Assembly: GCA_004431415.1 (NCBI GenBank)
Contig: QPMI01000535.1
Span: 310,001-374,000, forward strand
Direction: 5' to 3'
Length of the DNA stretch: 64,000 nt
Source of the DNA: Cyanophora paradoxa
Taxonomy: Eukaryota > Glaucocystophyceae > Cyanophorales > Cyanophoraceae
This document shows, piece after piece, positions 9,127 to 17,800 of the stretch. The notes beneath the pieces were generated by a model, which had not been told where the DNA came from, did no database searches, and saw only the letters and a program-made list of their open reading frames with translations. The position numbers were made by a program, and so were the translations under genes. Numbering within the stretch: position 1 is the stretch's first letter; each line of letters opens with the position of its first letter.

Positions 9127-9366
9127 AAAGCGGTGGAAGAGATAAAGCCCGCTGGTAAACAGCCGGTAAAACAGAGCTCCACAGAGGTAAATGGCGACCA
9201 ACCCCAAACCACCGATATAACGAAACCTGTGAGTGGAAACGTCGCCACCTTAAAGCGATCCACCAAAAGAATAATCGAAGCCGACCTACTTAAAGACCCC
9301 AATCTATTGCTGGCATACCAAGAAAAGCGCCGCCCAAAATTTGCAAAGAAATTGGGTAAATTTTGA
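9127..9366 (+). other. Open frame continuing in phase after the ATPase stop, without an ATG
   Basis: After the ATPase TAA at 9124-9126 the same frame is open for 79 further codons, ending at 9366. It contains no methionine codon; the only candidate near-cognate start is GTG at 9133. The encoded sequence is polar and Lys/Pro/Thr-rich with a basic end (EKRRPKFAKKLGKF). It could be a C-terminal extension reached by stop readthrough, a recently truncated ATPase tail, or a separately initiated small protein. The element 2 ATPase carries a basic extension past the equivalent point without an intervening stop. Confidence 0.45.
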
Positions 9367-9378
9367 ATAAATTTCTCG
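9366..9378 (+). promoter_or_regulatory. Viral promoter motif AATAAATTTCTCG
   Basis: Same motif as before the MCP, here 11 bases before ATG 9390 and overlapping the end of the preceding open frame. Confidence 0.45.
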
Positions 9379-9389
9379 CATAATGATAA

Positions 9390-10061
9390 ATGCCACCCAA
9401 GAACTCGCGGAAAGCTATCCAAATGGAAGATCAAAGCGCTGTTGTCGCTGGCAAGATTAATCCTGCGGAGGATGCCGGTCGCACTGGCGGTGCTGCCGCT
9501 TCTGACCAAATAGATTTCGATCTGATTGACCCGAATACAAAGGTTTCAGAGCGTGCTCAAAAGGCGGATGCTAAGCGGGAGCCGGTCGATTCCACTGATA
9601 GAAAGCTGGCGGATCAATCCCTCGCCGAATCACAGCTCACAGGCGAAAAGCTAACCGATAATAAGGTGGTAAAAGCCGAAGCAACAGCCGCTTTACCTGC
9701 ATCGATGGAAGCCCCTAAAAAGCGGGCATCTGTCTATGTGACCAAGGGCGAGAAAGTCGGTCAGGAATTAGAGGAGAAGTTTAGGGCGCTGGAAGCGCGA
9801 CTGGCTACCTACGACACTACTGTGAGAGCCTTTGATGATTTTACCAAGGACTACAAACAGCGCAAGCTGATTAAACAGGCTGTTCGAGTGGAAATGGAAA
9901 AGAAGCGGGCAACTGTTCCCGATATTCAGACAGTCGAGAAAAAAGAGACAGTCATAGCTGAAAATGCACCAAAGCCGGGCGGTTTCGTTAACCCATCGGG
10001 TGTGCATGCACAGCCGGGTGCCAATCTGTCATCTATGTTTGGTGGGCGTCGTCGCTTCTAA
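9390..10061 (+). CDS. Conserved PLV coiled-coil protein with GGRRRF tail
   Basis: A 223-residue charged protein with a disordered Ala/Lys/Glu-rich first half and a predicted helical/coiled region around residues 125-175 (ALEARLATYDTTV ... KQRKLIKQAVRVEMEKK). It ends in a Gly/Arg tail, SMFGGRRRF. The element 2 protein at 57232-57864, in the same position after the ATPase, has the same plan: LEARSSNIESYVKEKQ, RSKIREMLRSEM, and a GAMGGRRIRL end. Conserved position and tail suggest a virion or DNA-condensing component, but the function is not known. Preceded by the shared promoter motif. Confidence 0.7.
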   Translation: MPPKNSRKAIQMEDQSAVVAGKINPAEDAGRTGGAAASDQIDFDLIDPNTKVSERAQKADAKREPVDSTDRKLADQSLAESQLTGEKLTDNKVVKAEATAALPASMEAPKKRASVYVTKGEKVGQELEEKFRALEARLATYDTTVRAFDDFTKDYKQRKLIKQAVRVEMEKKRATVPDIQTVEKKETVIAENAPKPGGFVNPSGVHAQPGANLSSMFGGRRRF

Positions 10062-10284
10062 TGTGCAAGTCGTTCAAACATAAATGAATCCGCCCGTATT
10101 TAGAGCGGGTCTTAATATGAATTCCCTTGCAATAGGGACAGGTCGGCTCCACAAACACCATTATAAGGTCGACTAATTCGTATGGGAACACACGAGCAAG
10201 TAACACCCTCATTCCCTTTTCTTTTCTCCAATATTTAATACGTTGTGCAATATTAGGATCTATGAATTTCATCACGCAATGCAT
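10033..10284 (-). CDS. Small protein with possible zinc-binding CPYC motif
   Basis: An 83-residue minus-strand frame filling the 200-base gap between two plus-strand genes and overlapping each by under 30 bases. It has a basic helix (RIKYWRKEKGMRVLL), a hydrophobic FPYELVDLIMVF segment and PTCPYCKGIHIKTRSKYGR, which could be half of a zinc ribbon. In element 2 a minus-strand gene (57812-58120) occupies the comparable position, though no clear similarity is seen. Unrecognised; accepted because the gap is otherwise empty. Confidence 0.45.
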   Translation of the reverse strand: MHCVMKFIDPNIAQRIKYWRKEKGMRVLLARVFPYELVDLIMVFVEPTCPYCKGIHIKTRSKYGRIHLCLNDLHIRSDDAHQT

Positions 10285-10609
10285 TGAGATGTTTCACCTG
10301 CATTTCACAAGCACGTGCCACAACTCCTGCTGCGACACAACCGTAGAGGTTGACATTTCGGACGAGGATAATGGAGGAAGGCGATTATCTGTATATTCCA
10401 ACCACAGCGATAATCACGATCGTCCCCGATCTCGATCGCCCTCGCCTGTGCCCGCTGACTCCAATATAATCCCACAGGTAGCAATAGAAGACGTGCAAGT
10501 ATCCTATATAAGACGCCGGTCGTGCCCTAATTTCGTAGAAGGTCATATTCGCGTTGATTCGCCATATCCGCCAATTAATCCGCTTTATTTGGGCGAATAC
10601 GATCGCTGA
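10262..10609 (+). CDS. Conserved small PLV protein, 'MFHLH' type
   Basis: A 115-residue protein. The N-terminus (CIEMFHLHFTSTCHNSCCDT, then TVEVDIS) matches the element 2 protein at 43325-43693 (CLDMFHLHITS ... SCCETTIDLNIS). The rest is Ser/Arg/Pro-rich, low complexity and poorly conserved (RPRSRSPSPVP), as in disordered phosphorylated proteins. The conserved Cys/His-rich first 35 residues may bind metal or a partner. No known family is recognised. It is preserved in two elements that differ in many other genes, which argues for a real role. Confidence 0.65.
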   Translation: MNFITQCIEMFHLHFTSTCHNSCCDTTVEVDISDEDNGGRRLSVYSNHSDNHDRPRSRSPSPVPADSNIIPQVAIEDVQVSYIRRRSCPNFVEGHIRVDSPYPPINPLYLGEYDR

Positions 10610-10636
10610 AACAATTTTCGCGGTAAATAGTATCGA

Positions 10637-10777
10637 ATGCCCGACCCTGATCTCTACGCGATCCTATACAGGAAACGCGCGCAAAATGCACTGGAAGCCG
10701 CTATTAAAAAACGTAGAGAAGAGCTCGCTTCGGTCACAAAAAATGACAGCTCAGAAAATGATTTAAAGAAGAAATAG
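10637..10777 (+). CDS. Very small basic helical protein
   Basis: A 46-codon frame, ATG 10637 to TAG 10777, encoding a Lys/Arg/Glu-rich helix-like peptide (LYRKRAQNALEAAIKKRREE, ending NDLKKK). It fits the gap between 10609 and the promoter motif at 10792 and has the local codon style. No homologue recognised. Confidence 0.4.
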   Translation: MPDPDLYAILYRKRAQNALEAAIKKRREELASVTKNDSSENDLKKK

Positions 10778-10791
10778 CAAAGACCACTGAT

Positions 10792-10807
10792 AAAAATATT
10801 TTCTCAG
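10792..10807 (+). promoter_or_regulatory. Viral promoter motif AAAAATATTTTCTCAG
   Basis: Ends 19 bases before ATG 10827. Followed by TTAAAGTAA, a continuation also present at 18543. Confidence 0.55.
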
Positions 10808-10826
10808 CTTAAAGTAAGGTAAACCA

Positions 10827-11048
10827 ATGGAGACGCATGCTATGACTGTGTATGATAAGAACGGGAACCCGGTAGATCTCGATAAGGCGGGCTGGCGTGT
10901 CAGGGATATATATAAACAGCGGATGCGCTATAACGACGATCCCGAATATCGCGAATTAAAAAAGAAAAAGGCGCTGGAATATTACTACCGTCGCAAGCAA
11001 GAAGAGGGCATTCACAGTGGAAACCGCGGGCGACCCCGCAAGTATTAA
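10827..11048 (+). CDS. Small basic protein with RYNDDPEYR motif
   Basis: A 73-residue protein, strongly basic, with RMRYNDDPEYRELKKKKALE and a C-terminal GRPRK AT-hook-like tail. The element 2 protein at 58226-58501 has RRRYNEDPEYRRRHIEA and an N-terminal KRPGRKP, so the two look homologous with the GRP/K motif moved to the other end. Probably DNA-binding, by composition. A second ATG six codons in is a possible start. Preceded by a promoter motif at the standard 19-base spacing. Confidence 0.6.
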   Translation: METHAMTVYDKNGNPVDLDKAGWRVRDIYKQRMRYNDDPEYRELKKKKALEYYYRRKQEEGIHSGNRGRPRKY

Positions 11049-11190
11049 ACGCAATCCGCCGCTGAATCCATTCCTTATTTTTCAAGCGGCTTTCCGATGC
11101 ATATCGGCAAGCTCCCCAATCGTTTTTAGTCATCGGGAAAAAATTTGTAGGGCATTTAAAGACAACTCGCCAAAATTTGATCAGCCTAAG

Positions 11191-11207
11191 AAAAATTAAT
11201 TTCTTGC
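11191..11207 (+). promoter_or_regulatory. Weaker match to the viral promoter motif
   Basis: AAAAATTAATTTCTTGC, 23 bases before the helicase ATG. The preceding 140 bases (11049-11190) hold no gene that I can see. Confidence 0.35.
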
Positions 11208-11230
11208 ATTAAGGTAGAAAGACATCGAAA

Positions 11231-13645
11231 ATGGCGAAGATGACATCGAAACAAAAGACTTTACTCCAAGAGCTCGCTGATTGGCTGCGTGGCGATGAGA
11301 CCTTGTCGAAAAACACGATTATTCCCATGAAAGACGAGGTTAAAAAGCCCGCCTACACCCATAAAGGCGGTGTTTGGAACTGGGGAAGATACGACGAAGC
11401 CTTTGCTTCCAACGAGTTCACTAATTGGGGCATTCTGCTGTCGAATTCGATGATGGTCGTTGATTTCGACGATGAGGAAACGTATCAGAAATTCGTTGAG
11501 ATGTTTCCCGATGATTTCGATGCCCATCAGCCGCTCGAAAAGACTCGAAAGGGCTACCATGTATTCTTTCGACGCCCTGATGAGTTCGATAAGCTGAAAA
11601 TCACAGATAGCGCGCCGGCTTTTAAGGGATACAAGAAGGTCGACCTCAAAACCATCACTGGCACTGGCACTGCGGGACTTCTCAATGTATGCCCAAGCCC
11701 TAATAAGACCTGGGTAATTAAGCCGTGGGCATCGTCGTGCAAGTTTAATGAGCCCTCCGACGCTTTCCGTAAATGGATTATCGAGAACTACGATTACAAG
11801 CATGCCAATAATCCACAGCCGAAAGCGGGAAATTCGAGCAAGGATAATACCGAAGCTGCTATTATTGCCGGACTGTGTGGCATGGGGTTCCTATTCCCAA
11901 ACATCTATGCACGCCGCGATGAGGGCTTTGACTTTAATTCGGCTAACAAGGGGTTCCTGTGTCCCTGCTGCGATGAATCCCACGATTCCAATAACTGGTG
12001 GGTGAAGAAAAAGCGAGATGGCAAGTATAATGAGTATATTGTGAAGAGTTACAGCGAGAACTGCAAGCCGAAAGAGTTCTCGGTTAACATAGAGCTGACC
12101 GAGGAAGAGAAACACCATTTAGAAATTAACACTCTCATTGACAAGACCGTTTCAGTTGAAGGTGCCCATTATCCTGTTGCAATCATCTGCGCCAAGATCC
12201 TGAAAGCGACCACAAAATATTCAAATGATGTCTGGTTTAACCTTAACCCCAAAAATGGTATCTGGAAATATGACAAAACGGACAAGTCGATACTCTCTAA
12301 GATCCCCGAGCATGTGGCACAGTGGTTCTTTAAGAGGGCGGGCTATCATCTTTCCAATGCTGTTAGTGCAAGTGGAGATGATCTTGTGAAGGAAAAGGCT
12401 GAGAAAAGCGCCCATATGTTGCTGGCAATTCACAAGAGGATTCAGAATACACCGTATCAAAAGTCGCTGGAACCGCATATTATCACACAGCTGCAAGACG
12501 ATGACTTTATGGCGACTCTGGACACAGTTCCCAATATTGTGGGGTTTACTAATGGCGTGTTTGATTTAAATAATATGACTTTCCGCAAGGGGACGACGGA
12601 AGATATGGTGAGCAAGACTGTCGGCTTTGATTACTGCGAGGAAGTTGATGAGGCAAAGGTTAAAAGGCTGAAAGACATTTATTTGGATATCTGTGGCGGA
12701 GATATGGAACTCTACAACTACCTGATCAGCCTCTATGCATATGCACTCACAGGTAAAACCGACCTGCAAACGTTCTATCTATTCACAGGTGTCGGTGCTA
12801 ATGGAAAGAGTGTGATTGAAACGTTTATGCAAGAGACATTCGGTGATTATGCTCGCCCGATTAGCATTACTTTGCTCACACAAGTCCACAAAGCAAATAG
12901 CCCGATTCCCGAGCTTGCTAATAAGCAAGGTGTCCGGCTCACCCATGCAAACGAACCTAATGATGGCGACAAGCTTCTATGCGGTATGATGAAGACACTG
13001 ACAGGTGGCGAGCTCTGCACAGCCCGAGGACTTTTCAAGGATCCTATTGATTTCAAGCCTCGGTTTACTATGGTGATCCTGTGCAACAATAATCTGGAAA
13101 TCGAAAAGCCCGACAAAGCTATTAAGCGTCGGTTCCGATCGATCCCATTCCGCTCTGTTTACTCACCTAATCCCAAAGCCGGAGAGAAGAAAGCGGACGA
13201 AACCCTCATGGAAATGTTTGAGGGCGACGAGAAAAATGAATACAAGCGGGCAAATATTCAGATTCTCATCGATATGCTCGCTACTGGCAAAGTTAAAGAG
13301 ATCCTGCAAAACCCGCCGCAATCTGTCATCGAGCATAGCGCCAAATATCTCGACGACAGCGATAAGCTGGGTTCCTATCTGCGCGAAAATTACAAGCTGT
13401 CAGAGGAAAAGGGCGCCCATGTTGCCTGTGATGAGGTATTCAAAGCTTGCGCGGAAATGATGCGAAGCTACGATATCAAGACAAAGGTTACCACTCGCAC
13501 TATCAGTAACAAAGTGCTCGAAACATTCAAAATTGAATCGACTGTGACTACAATTAAAGGGAAGTCGAAGCGAGTTTATAAGGGGCTCACTAAGATCGCC
13601 AAGACACAGTTTGAAGACGAAGATGAGGATGATATAGAAGCGTAA
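11231..13645 (+). CDS. Primase / SF3 helicase (D5-like replication protein)
   Basis: An 804-residue protein. The N-terminal ~190 residues resemble a bifunctional primase-polymerase (AEP) domain: NWGILLSNSMMVVDFDD (acidic pair near residue 77), KGYHVFFRR near 107, and KVDLKTITGTGT. The C-terminal half is a superfamily 3 helicase: Walker A GVGANGKS near 520, the B region VRLTHANEPND, motif C FTMVILCNN and the arginine finger region AIKRRFRSIPF near 632. A cysteine-rich patch (FLCPCCDES, near 240) may bind zinc. Such fusions unwind and prime DNA in NCLDV, PLV and virophage replication. It coexists here with PolB at 14893. Element 2 has no counterpart. The frame is intact. Confidence 0.88.
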   Translation: MAKMTSKQKTLLQELADWLRGDETLSKNTIIPMKDEVKKPAYTHKGGVWNWGRYDEAFASNEFTNWGILLSNSMMVVDFDDEETYQKFVEMFPDDFDAHQPLEKTRKGYHVFFRRPDEFDKLKITDSAPAFKGYKKVDLKTITGTGTAGLLNVCPSPNKTWVIKPWASSCKFNEPSDAFRKWIIENYDYKHANNPQPKAGNSSKDNTEAAIIAGLCGMGFLFPNIYARRDEGFDFNSANKGFLCPCCDESHDSNNWWVKKKRDGKYNEYIVKSYSENCKPKEFSVNIELTEEEKHHLEINTLIDKTVSVEGAHYPVAIICAKILKATTKYSNDVWFNLNPKNGIWKYDKTDKSILSKIPEHVAQWFFKRAGYHLSNAVSASGDDLVKEKAEKSAHMLLAIHKRIQNTPYQKSLEPHIITQLQDDDFMATLDTVPNIVGFTNGVFDLNNMTFRKGTTEDMVSKTVGFDYCEEVDEAKVKRLKDIYLDICGGDMELYNYLISLYAYALTGKTDLQTFYLFTGVGANGKSVIETFMQETFGDYARPISITLLTQVHKANSPIPELANKQGVRLTHANEPNDGDKLLCGMMKTLTGGELCTARGLFKDPIDFKPRFTMVILCNNNLEIEKPDKAIKRRFRSIPFRSVYSPNPKAGEKKADETLMEMFEGDEKNEYKRANIQILIDMLATGKVKEILQNPPQSVIEHSAKYLDDSDKLGSYLRENYKLSEEKGAHVACDEVFKACAEMMRSYDIKTKVTTRTISNKVLETFKIESTVTTIKGKSKRVYKGLTKIAKTQFEDEDEDDIEA

Positions 13646-14019
13646 ACGACATCCAAACAATCATTAACTACATCATTTTTTAGTAACTACGCAACTACAT
13701 AGCGAAGCTACGCAATTTAATACCGGCAACTACGCATTTAATACCAAAACTACGCAACTACGCAACTTTCAGAAAAAGTTTGAAACTCGGGGCGGGAAAA
13801 ATTTTGAAAAGCGCAAAAGTTGCGTAGTTGCGTAGTTTTGGTATTAATTGCGTAGTTTTGGTTTCAAGTTGCGTAGTGTTTCAAGGAAAGTCAAGTAGTT
13901 TCATGTAGTTTATCATATTAATTAAGTAGTTTATTATTTTGTATACTATATATCGTGCCATTCTCAAAATTTGACAAAGGTATATAAGCCTTTCTCTGAT
14001 TGTATATACTGACAACACA
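13646..14019. repeat. Non-coding gap with 102-bp palindromic MITE-like repeat (copy 1)
   Basis: Positions 13742-13765 and 13820-13843 are 24-base inverted arms beginning TACCAAAACTACGCAACTAC, enclosing a 54-base centre. Degenerate TTGCGTAGT and AACTACGCA repeats extend on both sides from about 13685 to 13900. Copies lie in host DNA at 22101-22202 and 30667-30766. The centre here is inverted relative to copy 3. No gene is seen in this gap. Confidence 0.8.
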
Positions 14020-14256
14020 ATGACCGCTATCAGACCTACCTATACGCATGTCCTGACTGCGGACGAGATCACCCAAACCGCGACCATGGATATTGAAGCC
14101 ACACAGGATCTTTTCAGGCGAATATTCGGTTACTACCCGAATTGCCGCGGTAAAAAGACAAAAACCCATGTTATCAAATCTGACACTATGCAACTGACAA
14201 TAGAGCTGCCCGAAAACGTAAGACTAACGGTAAGAAGTGTCACAAAGCTAACTTAG
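14020..14256 (+). CDS. Small unrecognised protein
   Basis: A 78-residue frame starting shortly after the repeat gap and ending 10 bases before a converging gene. It looks protein-like (THVLTADEITQTATMDIEA, then amphipathic FRRIFGYYP and TMQLTIELPENVRLTVRSV). No motif or family recognised and no counterpart seen in element 2. The overlapping minus-strand frame at 13918-14193 is less plausible. Confidence 0.45.
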   Translation: MTAIRPTYTHVLTADEITQTATMDIEATQDLFRRIFGYYPNCRGKKTKTHVIKSDTMQLTIELPENVRLTVRSVTKLT

Positions 14257-14266
14257 GCACTTGCAA

Positions 14267-14761
14267 TTAATGGTATTGTTGCAAACTCTCAATACGACAA
14301 ACTGGACAGGAAAAACGTTGTTTATAAGTCATTTCGGATATGCAAGATTCACACACAGAACTATTACACTGCGCACAAGCTAAATCTTCCGTTTTTATAA
14401 CCTCTAAACAAATCACACACTTAACTTCCCCATCTTGTTTTTTAGAAAAGCCCGATATAACATTTTGTATTACCTCAATGCATTTCTCTTTCGTAATGTC
14501 AAGTGGTATTAACATTTTATATCCTTTGTAAACCAATGCGCATATGTGCTGCCTACGAGGATGGTAAAACTGGGAAGCCATATTAAGATGTAAAAACATG
14601 TCCTGATGTTTACGCGTTTGTGATATAACAAAGATTACCTTCTTACGGGCATTCTTCTTTTCCCATTTGAGATAGTTCTTGTCTGTGCATTCTTTTGTTG
14701 CTTCTGTTACGGGAATATTTGTAAGTGTCTTACAATATTCTATTATCTCTTGGGTATTCAT
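14267..14761 (-). CDS. RING-finger protein, putative E3 ubiquitin ligase
   Basis: A 164-residue protein. Residues about 113-160 form a RING-like zinc domain: CVIC, 11 residues, CAQC, then CESC and CPVC near the C-terminus, an all-cysteine variant of the C3HC4 pattern. The N-terminal ~110 residues are basic and unrecognised. In viruses such proteins usually redirect host ubiquitination or block defence; that role here is inferred. It is the only minus-strand gene in the right half of element 1, facing the small gene at 14020. No equivalent is seen in element 2, so it is an accessory gene. Confidence 0.75.
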   Translation of the reverse strand: MNTQEIIEYCKTLTNIPVTEATKECTDKNYLKWEKKNARKKVIFVISQTRKHQDMFLHLNMASQFYHPRRQHICALVYKGYKMLIPLDITKEKCIEVIQNVISGFSKKQDGEVKCVICLEVIKTEDLACAQCNSSVCESCISEMTYKQRFSCPVCRIESLQQYH

Positions 14762-14892
14762 TGTGTTTCTCTATATCTGATACACATAAAATGTTTTCCT
14801 CCGTGTCATTTTTTGAGATGTCCTTAAATATGTTTCCACATTTTTTGAACGCGTCCTTTCCCCGAAATTAAAATGTTCCCTTAGAGTAAAAG

Positions 14893-17800
14893 ATGCCCCG
14901 CCAAACTAATCGCCTTATAAAAGAGAAAAAGGACGAAATATTAGGCTTGTTAGGTAGTCTTTTAGTCACTGGGGAGATCACCGAAGCCGAATATGATCGT
15001 AGGGCGGCGATCTTAGATCGAAAACCCCGCTTAGCTAACCTTGCGAATATTGCCGACGAGCTTTACAATCGCCTGGAAAATGTGGAGCGCTTCTATACCG
15101 AAGGGAGGCGCTTAGCCGTCATAGAACCCGATGAGGAAGACGGTTTCGCAATGAATAAAGCGTATGCCTGGTATAGCTATAAGGCGGATGAACAGATAAT
15201 CTTAGATCCGGTGGAATTTCTCACTACCATCGCTGCAAACCTGCCTGGGCGGCTGAAAGAACGGCTGGACGAGCTTAAAGCTATTAAGGTGCGCCTTACT
15301 TTCATCTGCCGATACGTAAAAGTGAGTGATCCTAACGTTTTTATCACTAAACACATTTATAGCGATTATTTCGTAATCACAAGGTCGCGCAATATTCTCA
15401 CTGAGTTAGTGGGTGTAGCTCAGCAAATGAATGAACAGATGATACAGGTCGACAGCTACCGGCTAAGTAAATTAGATAAGCTACATGTCGCCGTTTTGTC
15501 GTATGCGCCGATGGGCGGTTGCTACATTGAGACCCCCGAATGGATTGGATTAAAGCGAGCCACAGTAAATATTAAGAATATCGATGGTCACGACTGTTTT
15601 AATTACGCTATCCTCGCATGGCTGCACAGAAACGACATAAACAGACACAAACGTAATGATCCGTTCCAATATAGGCGGTGGATGACTGAACTCGACTTCT
15701 CAGGCATTAATTTCCCGGTGGCTTGCGATGCTGCATTAATAGATCGTTTCGAGGACAATAATCCCGAGCTGTCAATTAATATATATGGCGCCGACAATGC
15801 GACCCAAACCTTTTACCCACTGCACATGTCAAGTAATCCGCGTCGTAAATCGAAGGTAAACCTGCTGCTGATCGAGGACGCAAACGGACAGGGTCACTAT
15901 ATTACGATCATGTCACTGAGCCGCCTATTAAAGACCACCTTTGATAAAGCAAACGACGGGCGCATTTTCTACTGCGAAACCTGTTTGTCCCGGTTTAGAT
16001 CACAGGAGAAACTCGATAGCCACACCGACTCTAATCGCTGTATCGATTGGCGGCTGAGTAAAGGTAAATGCCCGGAACCCGGAAGCTTTATTACTTTCGG
16101 ACTGCAACACCTAAGGAAAATGGTGTGGCTGCCCACTGTCTGCTACTGCAAGGTAGAGATGGAGTCGGTGCCGGTTCTTAATGAACCAAATAGAACTAAG
16201 CGAGAGGTAAAGTCGGTGGCACTCAATGTAGTTATGGGCTCGCATGTTGAAAATCACGAATTCGAGGGCGTGGATCCACTGGGACAGATGTTTACCACGT
16301 TAGGGGAACTGTGCCGCGAGATGCTTAATACCCTATTTACTAATACACCTATGATTCCGCTCACAGAGGCGCAAAAGCAAGCCTATAAGCTCACCAAGCA
16401 CTGCTATATATGCAATCAGCGGTTTACCCACGAAAACTTCCCTGTGCGCGATCACTGTCACCAAAGCGGCGATTATATAGGAAAAGCTTGCCGAAAATGC
16501 AATTTACATAGGAGGATCTCAAAGCAAACGAAAGTAGCCGTGGTAATTGATCGGATGGACGAGTGCGGACATGCTATATTCAGGAAAATCGCACAGCAAG
16601 ACGACAAGCTGCGGGTCGAGATCCTAAGTAAGAATTTCGACGAGTATCTCTCTTTACAGTGGGGACTTTACAAATTCATAGACGCCTCGAATTTCATGGA
16701 TTTTCAGGCGTCCGATGTTAATGATCTCATGGTAAAATTCGGTAAATTCAGTATGCTCGCCCATGAGCAATACGGACTGGATCCCACGCATTATGTGAGC
16801 GCACCGGGACTATCGTGGGACGCGATGTTAAAGCATACGAGGGTCGCGATAGAACAGATCAGCGATGCGGATCACTACGAATTTATTGAGCGGGCAATTA
16901 GGGGCGGCTTTGCGACCATGCCCACACGATATGCCGAGGCTAATAGCGAGGATAAACATATAGTGCTATTGGATGCGAATAATCTGTATGGCTATGCGCT
17001 CAGTCAGCCTTTACCGGTCGGGGACTATCGCTGGGACGACACAAGCACAGCTTTTACCGAGGTCGTAGGGCGGAGTGCATTTATAGAGGTCGACCTTGCG
17101 TATCCGGACTATTTAAAGGCTGACCATCGCGATTTCCCGCTGATCGTGAGTAAAGAGGTAATTACTGCGGACATGCTCGGCAAATATCAGCGTGGGCTTT
17201 TGGAGATTAGCGGCGAGAAGCTCAGTAAAGATCCGAAGCTGATCGCCTCGTTTACTCCGAAATATAATTACGTGGTCTCTCAGCCGATGCTGCTCTATAT
17301 GGTAAAAAAGGGGATCGTAGTTACTAAGATTCACCGCGTGCTTTCGTTTGCAACCGCTGCATTTATGAAGCCCTATATAGATCTAAACACGAAACTGCGC
17401 AAGGAAGCCCGGAATAAATTCGAGAGCGACTTCTTTAAATTGATGAATAATGCTATTTACGGTAAATGTCTGGAATCGTGTCGCGGGCGCTCCGTGGTAA
17501 AGATCGCGAATAGCACGAAGCTGTTTAAGAAATATGCGGCGAGCCCACTGGTAAAAGCGACGAATGTATTAAACGAGACTGCGGTCGCATTCGAAATGTA
17601 TAGTAAACACGTAAAACTCGATAAACCGGTCGCTATTGGCGCTTATGTGCTGGATGCCGCGAAGCTGCATAATTATAGCTTCTTTTACGACGTGATCCGA
17701 CCGACTTTCTCGCAAGCTCAGCTGCTGTTCCACGATACCGATTCGTTCTGTCTGTATATAGAGAGCGCGGATCTGGAAGCGGGCATGCGAGCGATCAGCC

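Noticed and set aside
13685-13900. CRISPR-like array
   Set aside because: The short AACTACGCA/TTGCGTAGT units are palindromic and irregularly spaced without unique spacers; the genome is eukaryotic.
13918-14193. 91-codon minus-strand frame between the repeat and the RING gene
   Set aside because: Overlaps the more plausible plus-strand gene at 14020-14256 and runs into repeat sequence; no motif.
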